Origin: Microglena sp. YARC
Taxonomy: Eukaryota > Chlorophyta > Chlorophyceae > Chlamydomonadales > Chlamydomonadaceae
Direction: 5' to 3'
NCBI GenBank assembly: GCA_022414725.1
Contig: CM039463.1
Span: forward strand, 40,114,756-40,178,755
DNA length: 64,000 bases
Shown: positions 51,084 to 59,299 of the stretch, piece after piece
Layout: each line of letters starts with the position of its first letter
Numbering within the stretch: the first letter of the stretch is position 1
Notes under the pieces: model-generated
The model's input: only the letters and a program-made list of their open reading frames with translations
Databases searched by the model: none
What the model was told of the DNA's origin: nothing
Position numbers and translations under genes: made by a program

Positions 51084-54000
51084 GAGAGTGAGAAAGTGTG
51101 TGTGAGAGTGTGTTTGTGTGAGTGTGAGAGAGAGAGAGTAAGAGAGTGTGTGTGAGTGAGTGTGAGATAGAGAGTGTGTGTGTGTGTGTGAGAGAGAAAG
51201 AGTGAGTGTGAGAGTGTTGTGTTTGTGTATCTGAGAGTGGGGGAGAGTTATTGTGTGAGTGAGAGTGTGTGTGTGAGTGTGAGAGAGTGTGTGTTTGTGT
51301 GAGTGTGAGTGAGAGAGTGTGTGCGTGAGAAAGTTTGTGTGTGGGCGTGAGAGGGAGTGTGTGTGTGAGTGAGAGAGTGTGTGTGGGTGAGATGAGAGAG
51401 GTTCGCCTCGACTAGGAGCCCTTCCCCAGCACACCGAAAAAACTGAGTATCTCGGCTCGGGACGGAACAACCCGGGACGCCGAGTTTCAGTCGGCAGTTT
51501 GTTCGCTGCCCAAGACACCTGCGGAACAACGTATTATCGCTGGTACCAGATTTCCTCGGATCACCCACAGGACCAAGATTATCCCAGTTGCCCCAAGACG
51601 TTTTCGGCGTTCTTTATCCTCGGATCCCAAGGACTCAGATAATGCTTCTTCCCCAACTGTGGATTATTCCCAAGATACCCCTGATAATCCTTCACCTTCT
51701 ACTCTGGATTCCCCTTCTATGCCATCTTCCCCTTTGAGTGATTATCCTCAACCCCCAAACTTGCCCAAGATCATCAACCTCTGTTCTGTTGCTGCCCGTA
51801 ACCATGGCCATGATCTACTGGTCTTCCATGGCACCCTAGATGGACTACCTGTCAAGATTCTTTTGGACTCTGGAGCTCAGCGTGACTTCGTATCAAGGCG
51901 CTTTGTTCAAACATGTCAGCTGGAAACTTCTAAGAGGGACACCTTGCGGATTCGCCTTGCTAATGGAATGTTGCAGGCTACAGCCACTGTGCTACCAAAG
52001 GTAACACTCTGCATGGGCCCGCACACTTCAACCCGTTCTTTTGTGTGCACAGATATTCAAGAGTATGACATCATTCTAGGAATGCCTTGGTTGGCAGATG
52101 TGAACCCCAACATTGACTACCCTACTCGCACCATCATCTCTCCATTCTATCTTGAAGCCAACTCAACTGTGCAAGCAAACCCATGCATCAATTTGGTCAA
52201 GGTGAAGCGCATGCGTAAGGCATTACGCCAGCCTGGTAATCGTACGTTTCTAGGAATTCTCAAAGAAACGACAGACCAATCACAAGAACCAGACCCATTC
52301 AAGCCTGTAAACACAGCATTTCCCCCAGCCAAACAGTCTGAGTTGCACAGCCTATTAGCAAGGTTTCAGCCATATTTTGCTGCCCCTACCGGCCTGAACG
52401 AGACAGTACCGTTGCATCGTATACCCCTTCAGCCTGGATCTACCCCGCCGCAACAGCGTACATGGAGGATGTCTCCTGCTGAGCTTGAGGAGTTACAACG
52501 GCAGCTAGAGGACTACCTAGCTAAGGGATGGATTCGGCCTTCTAGGTCTGACTTTGGTGCCCCAGTTCTGTTTTCCCTTAAGGCTGATGGATCATGGAGG
52601 TTCTGCATTGACTACCGTGCCCTCAATGCTATCACTATCAAGGACAGATACCCCTTGCCTCGCATCGATGAACTTCTTGACCAGTTACATGGAGCCAAGT
52701 ATTTCACATCCCTGGATTTGTGGAGTGGGTACCACCAAGTGAAGATGCATCCGGATGATATCCACAAGACAGCGTTCAAGACCCGCTACGGTCAGTTTGA
52801 GTTTTTGGTCATGCCTTTTGGGCTTACAAATGCTCCTGCCACCTTTATGCGACTTATGAACAATGAGCTAAGGGAGTATTTGGACAAGTTTGTCGTCGTC
52901 TACCTTGATGATATACTTATTTACTCCAAGACTGAGGAGGAACATTTGGAACACATTAAATTGGTATTGAAGAAGCTGGCAGCTGCCAATCTTCATGTCA
53001 AGATATCCAAGTGCACCTTCACCCAGCCCAAGACTGTTTTCCTAGGCTTCCAAGTTTCATCTGACGGCCTCAGCGTGGACCCCAAGAAGATTGCTGCTGT
53101 TGCTGACTGGAGTCTTCCCCATGACTCACAGTCTACAAGATCCTTCCTTGGTTTCACTGGATTTTCTCGGCGCTTCATCAAGGACTATGCTAAGATAGCT
53201 GCACCTTTGACGGAGCTGACCAAGACCTCAAAGCCCTTCCCGCACCCACTTCCTCAGCCAGCTGTGGATGCATTTCATATTCTCAAAGCAGCATTGATTC
53301 AGGCTCCATTGCTTGTGATTCCCTTCACTGGGACGACTGCTACCTTTGAGCTTTACATGGATGCCTCTGGTTTAGGCGTGGGAGCTGTGTTGCTCCAAGA
53401 TCAGGGCAAAGGCCCCCAGCCAGTTGCATATGAATCCAGGAAGTACAGGCCTGCTGAGAAGGACTACGCTGTGCATGAACAGGAGCTACTAGCAGTTGTA
53501 CACGGTGTCAAAAAATTCCGTCACTACTTGGAGGGCTGCAAGCATTTCCATCTCTACACCGACCACCACTCCCTCAAGTATTTCTTCACTCAGCGTGATT
53601 TGTCCAAGCGGCAAGCAAGGTGGTCTCAAGATCTGGCTCCGTTCCAGCCGAACATGACCATTGTTTACAAGCCTGGACCCGAGAACCAAGCTGATGCGCT
53701 TTCACGTCTTTTTCTTGCCGCGATTGTGGACCTGCTGCCCCACCAGGTAATCATCTCTGACCCCATCCAGCATGATATCGCCCTTGGCTAGTCTGATGAT
53801 CCTTTGTATGCTCAGCCAGAAAATCCTAAGCGTCCTTCTTTCCTTGAGAAACGCAATGATCTCTGGTATTCAAGGGTCGATTGTGCGTCCCCAATATACC
53901 TGAGCTACGACTCCGTATTTTGCATGAGTATCACGATGTACCTTCTGCTGGACACCCTGGATTTCACAAGACTCTGAATGCTGTTGCTGACAAGTTCTGG

Positions 54001-55471
54001 TGGCCGCGTATGACACGCACCGTGCGGTCCTATGTTGCTAGCTGTCCGACTTGCCAACGAACCAAGCCAAGCTCCATGTGCTCTCCTGGTCAACTACGCC
54101 CACATGACGTTCCTTCCCGCCCTTGGAGTCATGTATCTGTTGATTTAATCACTGATCTGCCCCGGAGCGTGTGCTATGACGGAGTTACATATGATGCCAT
54201 TGCTACCTTTGTTTGCATGTTGACCAAACAGGCTATCTTTGTCCGCATTAACAAGACCATCACTGCTCCTCAGCTTGCCAATGTCTACCTCGATGGCACC
54301 ACCCCATTCTATGCCAACTATGGCTTCCATCCAGCTTCTCCAGCCGCCCTCATCGTTACCTCTGATGTGTCGTCTGAGGCTACTGATTATATGAGTCATC
54401 TCAAGGACGTCCAAGCGTCAGTCAACCGGGAGTTGGAGTTTTCAAAGGCTCAGCAAGCAGAATATGCCAACCGACACCGCCGTCCTCTGCAATTCAGTGT
54501 CGGAGATCAGGTTCGCTTGTCCTCTGACTTCATCTCTCTATATGACCAGCCTTCAGCCAAGCTACGACATCGGTTCCTTGGTCCCTTCACCGTGCTTGAG
54601 TGTATCCCGACAACGGATCCCACAGCCTATAAGTTGGACTTGCCTTCTTCTATGTCACGTGTGCACCCTGTGTTCCATGTTTCTCGTCTTCTTCCCTGGA
54701 CCCCTAACAATGAGGATGAGTTTCCTGGCCGCCATATCCCAAATCAGCCTATTCCGGCTGCTAAGGACTATGTGTATGGTGACGCATATGAAGTGGATCG
54801 CATTCTGGATGTTAAGATTGCACAAGACCCTACATCCCGTGCTCGTCCCAAGGCCGACAATATCTTCTTTCTGGTGAAATGGGCCCCACCTTACCAAGAC
54901 CCTTCTGAAGACACATGGGAACCTTACCGGAATCTGAATTCCTTAGATGCAATGAAGGTCTTTTTGCGTTCTCTTGAGTATCATACTTTTACTCTTACTC
55001 CTACTTTCCTGTCCTTTGCTCGCAAGCATAAAGCAAAGATCCCCAAAGTTGTTCGCTTCGATATTCCTTAGTTTTCCCCCATGTCCTCCTGTGTTGCGTA
55101 GCTAGCTATGAGGACATACCTGTCTATAAGAGGGGGAGTATGTAGTGTATTAGTTGAGTTGTTAGTCGAGAACCTTCCACGAGTTGTTAGTCGAGTGAGA
55201 GAGTGTGTGTGAGAGTGAGAGTTGTTAGTCGAGTGAGAGAGTGTGTGTGAGAGTGAGAGAGGAATTCCACAACCCACCATCACTACTCCCCCACTCACCC
55301 TCGCCCTGGCTCCCTGCAAGAAGGTTGAGATGATGCATCCTCTATGTACCAAGTTGAACAGGCTGTGTATTCTCCGCGTTGGTAATTGGCCCCAGTGCAA
55401 GCAAACGGGCCGGCCCCCTCAACCTCACGCCTCGTATTCAGGCATACTATTTCCTTATTCTTTTCTTTCCT

Positions 55472-55507
<36 letters not shown>

Positions 55508-55579
55508 TTTTCTTTTTTTCTTTCTTTTTTTTTCTTTTTTCTTTTTTTTTTCTTTCTTTCTTCTTTCTTTCTTTCTTTT

Positions 55580-55635
<56 letters not shown>

Positions 55636-55851
55636 TTATATTTATTTTCTTTCTTTCTTTGTTTTATTTACCCTCCGCAGGTACCGCCCATAGACTTGAG
55701 CCCTTACAAACACCGAATCATCATCACGCCCAAGGAGCAGGCGTCCTTCATGTCTGCTGGGACCCAGCTGTGCGGCTGGACTGGCATGGGCATTGTGGGA
55801 CCCGTGAATGGACGTGCACCAAATCCACATGTAAGTGTCACAAACGTGTTT

Positions 55852-55891
<40 letters not shown>

Positions 55892-58088
55892 TCTCCCCGC
55901 TCCACACACACACACACACATATACATACATACACACACCTTCCATTCTGACCCCCCCCCCCCCCCCCTACTCCCCCCTTGGCTATTCATACTATTCTAC
56001 GATATTCCATATTAGTGCATACCCATAACCCTTGCTGCTCCTGTCCCTCCTTGAAGTTCTACCGCTAGGTTTATACCCCTGGTATATGTCCCTCCTTGAA
56101 GTTGTACCGCTAGGTTTATACCCCTGGTATATGTCCCTCCTTGAAGTTGTACCTTAAGGTTTGGGTTACGCTTACTTAAGTCGAACCTTGTTGTTTCGGC
56201 CAACCGAAGTAGTCAAAGATAGCTTGGAGGGTCCTTAACAAACTCCGATTTTCAAAATCTTGTTTGAATTCAAATTCAGTTTGTACTTCTGGCTCTTGTC
56301 CAGGCTGTCAAGATATGACCTTCGTGTTTTAGGGTTTAGGGTTAAGGGCAACCCCAAAAAACAAAAACCCTAAACCCTACCCATCACCCTTGCTGCTCCT
56401 GTTCCTCCTGGCATTGGTGGGTGGCCTCAGTGCAAGCAAACAGACTGGCCCCCTAAACCTCACGCCTCGTAATAAGGACAACTATTCGTGTATTTATTTA
56501 TTTATTTCTCTTTGCAGGTGTACTTTCCAGGCATGTTTTCGTAACCTCACGCCTTGGAATAAGGCGTACTATTTATTTATGTATTTATTAATTTATTTCT
56601 CCTTGCAGGTGTACTTTCCAGGCATGTTTTCGTAACCTCACGCCTTGGAATAAGGCGTACTATTTATTTATTGATTTATTGATTTATTTCTCCTTGCAGG
56701 TGTACTTCCCAGGCATGTTTTCGTAACCTCACGCCTCGTAATAAGGCGTACTATTTATTTATGTATGTATTGATTTATTTCTCCTTGCAGGTGTACTTTC
56801 CAGGCGTGTTTTCGTAACCTCACAGCTCGGAATAAGGACTACTATTTATTTATCTAATTATGTATTTATCTCTCCTTGCAGGTGTACCTTCCAGGTGTGT
56901 TTTCATATGCATGGGTCAGCGGTGATCAGTGGCCTCGTAATAAGGCGAACGATGCATTTATTTAATTATTTATTTATCTCTCCTTGCAGGTGTACCTTCC
57001 AGGCGTGTTTTCATAACCTCACGCCTCACAATAAGGTGTACTATTTATTTATATATTTTTATTTTTATTGATTTTTCCTTGCAAATGTATTTTCCAGGCG
57101 TTTTTTGCAACCTCGCGCCTCATAATAAGGACTGCTATTTCTTTATTTATGTAGTTATTTATGTAGTTATTTTTTCTTGCAGGTGTACTTTCCAGGCGTG
57201 TTTTCTTATGCATAGGTCTGCGGTGATCAGTAGCCTCGCAATAAGGCGAACTATGCATTTATTTAATGATTTATTTGTCTCTCCTTGCAGGTGTACCTTC
57301 CAGGTGTGTTTCCATAACCTCACGCCTCATAATAAGGCGAACTATTTATTTATATATTTATATTTATTTCTCCTTACAAATGTACCTTCCAGGCGTGTTT
57401 TCGTAACCTTGCGCCTCGTAATAAGGACTGCTATTTATTTATGTATGTAGTTATTTATTTATGTGGTTATTTATTGTTGCAGGTGTACTTTCCAGGCGTG
57501 TTTTCGTATGCATGGGTCAGCGGTGATCAGTGGCCTCATAATAAGGCCCACTATGTATGCATTTATTTATGTATTTATTTAATTGTGTATTTATTTAATT
57601 GTGTTTTTATTTAATTGTGTATTTATCTCTTCTTGAAGGTGAACCTTCCAAGCGTGTTTTCGTAACCTCGTGCCTTGTAATAAGGACTACTATATATTTA
57701 TATAATTATTTAATTATCTCTCCTTTCAGGTGTACCTTTCAGGCGTGTTTTCATATGCATGGGTCAGCAGTGATCAGTGGCCTCGTAATAAGGTGTACTA
57801 TTAATTATTTATTTATTTATTTATACAATTATTTATTTATCTCTCCTTGCAGGTGTACCTGCCAGGCGTGTTTTCGTCCCCTTACCCCTCGTAAGGTGTA
57901 CTATTTATGTATTCATGTATTTATTTATTTATGTATTTATGTATTTATGTATCTATCTCTCCTTGCAGGTGTACCTGCCAGGCGTGTTTTCGTATGCATG
58001 GGTGAGCGGTGACCAGTGGGACGCCCTCCAAGGCTGGTTCCATGAGATTGGCCACAACTATAACTTGGGCCACGCAGACACTAAGCTA
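46916..58088 (+). CDS. Gametolysin-like M11 metalloprotease (spliced, 3' end not resolved)
   Basis: Five exons join in frame: 46916-47051, 47909-48072, 49391-50803, 55681-55830, 57969-58088, giving 661 codons before the gene continues. All introns are GT-AG; the first is phase 1, the rest phase 0. Order of parts: signal peptide (about residues 1-29), a pro-region, a Ser/Thr/Asp repeat of ten 26-residue units (176-434), then the M11 catalytic domain starting near STVVFIVDMCG (about 475) with conserved Cys and PCSG. The zinc site HEIGHNYNLGHA has His646, Glu647, His650 and His656. Family M11 (Chlamydomonas gametolysin, Volvox VMPs) are secreted enzymes that cut Hyp-rich cell-wall or matrix glycoproteins. 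This product is therefore likely exported and acts on the extracellular matrix; that role is inferred. At the usual metzincin Gly position (653) there is Asn. Intron 3 holds a Ty3 element in sense orientation. A sixth exon is likely at 62381. It may be a functional gene or a recently decaying paralogue. Confidence 0.8.
47342..47412 (-). repeat. Dispersed hairpin repeat, copy in intron 1
   Basis: The complement of this segment matches 55387-55460 and 56417-56500: a block with CCCAGTGCAAGCAAACGGGC, then CCCCCTCAAC, then ACGCCTCATAATGAGGCGTA, then ATTTATTT. The ACGCCTC...GAGGCGT part is a near-perfect palindrome. The last part is also the downstream portion of each unit in the exon 5 array. Confidence 0.8.
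47478..47686 (+). repeat. Dispersed ~210-bp repeat family, copy 1
   Basis: Starts near GCGGAGCCCCCTCTTCAAG, contains a GGGGGTGGGAGCCCCC hairpin, GACGAAGCCTGACACGTCAG and GGTCTCGTAACTAACTCGC, and ends near TGACGCTGCAT. Other copies: 58211-58422 (plus), 58871-59090 (minus), 61482-61594 (minus, partial). No coding capacity; probably a non-autonomous mobile repeat. Confidence 0.85.
47688..47900 (+). repeat. TTTTCACACACATGC-type repeats before exon 2
   Basis: About ten imperfect ~20-bp units of TTTCAACGTTTTCACACACATGC type (shown here as the shared word GTTTTCACACACATGC), running into the acceptor CTCCCCAG of exon 2. These could be expansions of the original 3' end of intron 1. Confidence 0.9.
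47909..48072 (+). CDS. M11 gene exon 2: pro-region
   Basis: Joins exon 1 in phase 1 and ends in phase 0 at donor CAA then GTACATGG. The product has a short beta-rich stretch (GVLLITVKEF) and a segment resembling the YxLxxxxG ... P..L.SGxxLxV pro-region seen before M11 catalytic domains. That comparison is from memory. The combined length of exons 1 and 2 is exactly 300 bp. Confidence 0.65.
48073..48132 (+). repeat. 15-bp repeat at exon 2 donor
   Basis: GTACATGGGGTGCAG four times in a row, each starting with GT and ending with CAG. If retained in the mRNA it would add VHGVQ units in frame; as read here it is the start of intron 2. Every unit offers both a donor and an acceptor. Confidence 0.9.
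48140..48435 (+). repeat. G-rich minisatellite in intron 2
   Basis: Irregular units of GGGGGACCAGGAGGGGGGCC type, with dozens of G3-G6 runs on the plus (sense) strand. Potential G-quadruplex former in DNA and pre-mRNA. Open frames through it are low complexity. Confidence 0.9.
48436..49150 (+). other. Rest of intron 2, no gene
   Basis: Mixed AT-rich sequence. A short TATG microsatellite lies at about 48944-48960. No exon signals recognised that fit the M11 reading frame. Confidence 0.5.
49155..49390 (+). repeat. Two upstream copies of the exon 3 junction
   Basis: A ~107-bp unit (CA/CT-rich tract, TTTTCCGGCAG, CCTGTTACTTCAACTACAAC, CATGGCAAC) occurs three times. The third copy (junction at 49390/49391) is the real exon 3 start. 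The second has an intact CAG (49281-49283) but in another frame, and the first has CAA in place of CAG (about 49171). Same behaviour as the exon 5 array on a smaller scale. Confidence 0.8.
49391..50803 (+). CDS. M11 gene exon 3: linker repeat and catalytic N-half
   Basis: 471 codons in phase 0, from CCGGCAG acceptor to donor CAG then GTGTGT. Starts with a Thr-rich and then basic segment, followed by ten 26-residue repeats, then the first half of the M11 domain: VVFIVDMCGQGGG, LLFDAPDLNLGDYFRTCSRG, LGPIRMPCSGTS, and CETDDYYGWQFWLEDWAARQ. The Cys pattern and the PCxG box are typical of M11 peptidases. The whole repeat region stays open, which argues that the gene was recently under coding constraint. 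Confidence 0.8.
49616..50392 (+). repeat. 78-bp coding minisatellite (10 units)
   Basis: Nine units of exactly 78 bp plus a tenth shorter by one codon, each encoding a 26-residue DIQDPASASMAATADTSDSG type repeat. Two sub-types (DIQDP and DTQDT) alternate irregularly, implying unequal exchange. All units keep the frame. Ser/Thr/Asp-rich, probably an extended, possibly glycosylated linker. Confidence 0.95.
50804..51410 (+). repeat. GT/GA microsatellite, intron 3
   Basis: GTGTGT and GAGAGA tracts with interspersed GTGAGTGTGAGAG words, including a pure GA run at about 51022-51079 and a poly-G run near 50917. The retroelement sits directly downstream. A similar GAGAGTGTGTGTGAGAGTGA word flanks its other side (55195-55262), so the element probably inserted into this tract. 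Confidence 0.9.
51416..53791 (+). pseudogene. pol: Ty3 pol: protease, RT, RNase H
   Basis: Open from 51416 (after a stop at 51413) to TAG at 53789-53791, no ATG at the start. A Ser/Pro/Asp-rich N-terminal stretch precedes an aspartic protease with DSGAQRDF (about 51866). The reverse transcriptase follows: RFCIDYRALN, SLDLWSGYHQ, LVMPFGLTNAPATF and the catalytic YLDDILIYS at 52901. The RNase H has YMDASGLGVGA (about 53353), HEQELLAVV, YTDHHSL and NQADALSR. All these sites look intact. The frame ends in a TAG before integrase. It makes cDNA from the element RNA in intact relatives; here it lacks gag and is cut off from integrase, so it is very likely inactive. Confidence 0.9.
53792..55071 (+). 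pseudogene. pol: Ty3 integrase (core deleted) and chromodomain
   Basis: Up to about 53875 the pol frame continues after the TAG, then coding moves to another frame, open to 55071. From 53881: an HHCC zinc-binding domain (His18, His25, Cys55, Cys58, with KFWWPRM), and the first catalytic Asp of the integrase core in SHVSVDLITDLP (Asp87). The text then jumps from LANVYLDG directly to TTPFYANYGFHP (about 54293), so the second Asp and the Glu of the DDE triad are missing while the frame is kept. The C-terminus has the GPF-type segment (HRFLGPFTVLE) and a chromodomain with AYEVDRILD, FFLVKWA and DTWEPYRNL. Chromodomain integrases target chromatin in chromoviruses. Confidence 0.88.
55139..55262 (+). 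repeat. Probable truncated 3' LTR
   Basis: Begins TGTAGTGTATTAG just after a polypurine tract, contains three GTTGTTAGTCGAG words, and runs into GAGAGTGTGTGTGAGAG repeats. With no 5' LTR for comparison its end is uncertain; the last 60 bp may be host microsatellite. Confidence 0.45.
55387..55460 (+). repeat. Dispersed hairpin repeat, intron 3 copy
   Basis: Same family as 47342-47412 (there on the minus strand) and 56417-56500: CCCCAGTGCAAGCAAACGGG, CCCCCTCAAC, CACGCCTCGTATTCAGGCAT, then an AT-rich end. Confidence 0.8.
55461..55660 (+). repeat. CTTT microsatellite before exon 4
   Basis: About 180 bp of TTTC repeats and T-runs immediately upstream of the exon 4 acceptor CCCTCCGCAG. It serves as a very long polypyrimidine tract. 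Confidence 0.95.
55681..55830 (+). CDS. M11 gene exon 4
   Basis: 50 codons, phase 0 at both ends, acceptor CCGCAG and donor GTAAGT. Product has the M11 segment DLSPYKHRIIITP and CGWTGMGIVGPVNGR, matching the conserved YKHRxxxxP and C(S/G)WxGxGxxGP blocks that come just before the zinc site in gametolysin-like proteins. Confidence 0.82.
55854..55970. repeat. Poly-C runs and CA repeat
   Basis: A 37-bp C run (55854-55890), a CACACA/TATACATA stretch, and a second C run near 55952-55968, just inside intron 4. Confidence 0.9.
56043..56165 (+). repeat. 45-bp tandem repeat
   Basis: Units with GTCCCTCCTTGAAGTTGTAC then CGCTAGGTTTATACCCCTGG begin at about 56043, 56088 and 56133 (last one partial). 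Confidence 0.9.
56325..56380. repeat. Inverted interstitial telomere-like repeats
   Basis: TTTTAGGGTTTAGGGTTAAGGG followed 15 nt later by the opposite strand type AAAAACCCTAAACCCTA (first motif split here as TTTTAGGGTTTAGGG plus TTAAGGG). Arabidopsis-type telomere units in inverted arrangement within intron 4. Confidence 0.75.
56417..56500 (+). repeat. Dispersed hairpin repeat, intron 4 copy
   Basis: CCTCAGTGCAAGCAAACAGA, CCCCCTAAACCTCACGCC and TCGTAATAAGGACAACTATT. It leads straight into the exon 5 decoy array, whose units share its CCTCACGCCTCGTAATAAGG portion. Confidence 0.8.
56505..57968 (+). repeat. Array of 14 decoy exon 5 splice junctions
   Basis: Fourteen units of 89-156 bp, commonly 91 bp, each with an AT-rich TTTATTTAT tract, CTCCTTGCAG and a copy of the first bases of exon 5 (GTGTACTTTCCAGGCGTG then TTTTCGTA). 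Exon-like starts are at about 56518, 56609, 56700, 56791, 56882, 56990, 57085, 57183, 57291, 57380, 57483, 57639, 57730 and 57853. Eleven keep CAG, one has AAG, two (57085, 57380) have lost AG. Most hit a TAA after eight codons; four (56882, 57183, 57483, 57730) carry longer exon homology through GTCAGCGGTGATCAGTGG-like sequence. Confidence 0.93.
57969..58088 (+). CDS. M11 gene exon 5: zinc-binding site
   Basis: 40 codons, phase 0 at both ends, acceptor CTTGCAG and donor GTGAGTAAG. Encodes VYLPGVFSYAWVSGDQW, then the catalytic HEIGHNYNLGHA. It is the fifteenth and last copy of the array and the only one with the full downstream exon, so it is taken as the real one. Glu647 would be the general base; His646, His650 and His656 the zinc ligands. 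Confidence 0.85.
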
Positions 58089-58210
58089 GTGAGTAAGGTT
58101 TGGCAGGGGGGATTTGTTGCTTAGCACTTATAGCGCTAATTGTGAGGGAAAGCATAAGAAGAAAACGATTAAGCTGAATTATTATAACAACACTCTCCTG
58201 AACATAGGGC

Positions 58211-58422
58211 TATTTTTGGCGGAGGCCCCCCTTCTGGGGGGTGGGAGCCCTCAGTGTTACCCATTTGTCCGTCCAACCATCCATTCATCTGACCGTGATG
58301 AAGCCCGACTCGTCAGCGTACGGTCTCGTAACTAACTCGCTTCTCTTGCCACCTGTTGCTCCGTGGCGATCACTCTCCGCCAATTTTTAGTGTCGCAGGC
58401 GACGCTGCATCGAACTTGTCAG
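58211..58422 (+). repeat. Dispersed ~210-bp repeat, copy 2
   Basis: Same family and orientation as 47478-47686, with GGAGGCCCCCCTTCTGGGGG, GATGAAGCCCGACTCGTCAG and GGTCTCGTAACTAACTCGC, ending GACGCTGCATCGAACTTGTC. Confidence 0.85.
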
Positions 58423-58439
58423 GGTAGTTTTGGCTCTGT

Positions 58440-59299
58440 TTGGCTGAATTAGTTTACAACTAATAGGCTGCAACTTCAAGTTTGGCCATGCAGACACTGA
58501 GCTAGTGAGTAGGGTTTGGCAGGGGGGATAAGTTGCTTAGTGTTTGGCCTGAATGGCCGTGTATTACCTGTAATAAAAAACGATTAGGGCATTTAATAGA
58601 TTTTTGCAGCTCATAGCGCTAACAATTGGGGAAACAGAAGACAAAGAAAAATAAACTTAATTATTAGAACTACACTCTCCTGAACTTATGACCATTTTCT
58701 GGGTTGTTATGGCTTAATTAATTTACAACTAGTATGCTGCAACTTTAAGTTGGACCATACATACACTAAGCTAGTGAGCATGAGGATTCTTCGGGAGTCA
58801 TTAGTATGAGGATTCTGCAGGAGTCATTAGTTGCTTAGCGCTAATAGCGTGAATGATTTAAAAACATGTTCCATGCAGTGTCGCAAGTGACGCTAAAACA
58901 TGACGGAGAGTGTTCGCAACCGAGCGGCAGGTGGCTAAACAATTGTGGCAACAGAAGCAAGTTAGTTACGTGACCGTTGGCTGACGTGTCAGGCTTCGTT
59001 TCGGTCAGACGGGCATCCGGTTACACAGACAGACAAATGGGTGATCCTGGGGGCTCCCACCCCCTTAAAGAGGGGGCTTCGCCAAAAATGAAAATAAAAC
59101 CAAATGAATAACAATTAAAAAATCTCAAAATAAATTAAGCTTAATTATAAGAACACTCTCCTGAACATATGGCAATTGTCTGGTTTGTTTGGGATCAGTT
59201 TGGCTAAATGAGTTAACAGCTAAAAGGCTGCAACTACAAAATGGGCCATGCTGACACAAAGCTGGTGAGTAGGTTCTCCAGGGGGAATTAGTTGCTGAG
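58440..59299 (+). repeat. Downstream decoys of the exon 5 end
   Basis: Three plus-strand copies of the end of exon 5 with its donor: GGCCATGCAGACACTGAGC then TAGTGAGTAGGG (about 58466-58520), a diverged copy at 58735-58785, and GGGCCATGCTGACACAAAGC then TGGTGAGTAGG (59226-59275). Each is preceded by a shared GGCTGAAT...TTTACAACTA leader and CACTCTCCTGAAC, so the duplicated unit is a few hundred bp including intron. A further copy is at 61056-61090. Confidence 0.85.
58871..59090 (-). repeat. Dispersed ~210-bp repeat, copy 3
   Basis: Inverse orientation relative to copies 1 and 2. Contains GTGTCAGGCTTCGTTTCGGT and GGGGGCTCCCACCCCC, ending GGGGGCTTCGCCAAAAATG. Inserted within the downstream decoy region. 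Confidence 0.85.

Larger units (their letters stand above)
51411..55262 (+). mobile_element. Decayed Ty3/gypsy chromovirus in intron 3
   Basis: Contains protease, reverse transcriptase, RNase H, partial integrase and chromodomain in the Ty3/gypsy order. Gag is absent, no 5' LTR is recognisable, and the pol frame is broken by a TAG stop (53789), a frame change (about 53875) and an integrase core deletion (near 54293). A purine-rich tract AAGAGGGGGAG at about 55127-55138 followed by TGTAGTG marks the probable start of a 3' LTR. The element lies in the same orientation as the M11 gene. Confidence 0.88.

Noticed and set aside
50610..51518. Minus-strand frame rich in Ser, His, Thr and Leu
   Set aside because: Translation of the GT/GA microsatellite plus the antisense of exon 3.
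51538..51555. TGGTACCAGA as a primer-binding site with a 5' LTR upstream
   Set aside because: It resembles the TGGTATCAGA-type site, but the open frame runs straight through it and the sequence upstream does not match the putative 3' LTR.
55243..56028. Plus-strand frames with long Phe/Ser and Pro runs
   Set aside because: They read through the CTTT and poly-C simple repeats; only 55681-55830 within them is a real exon.
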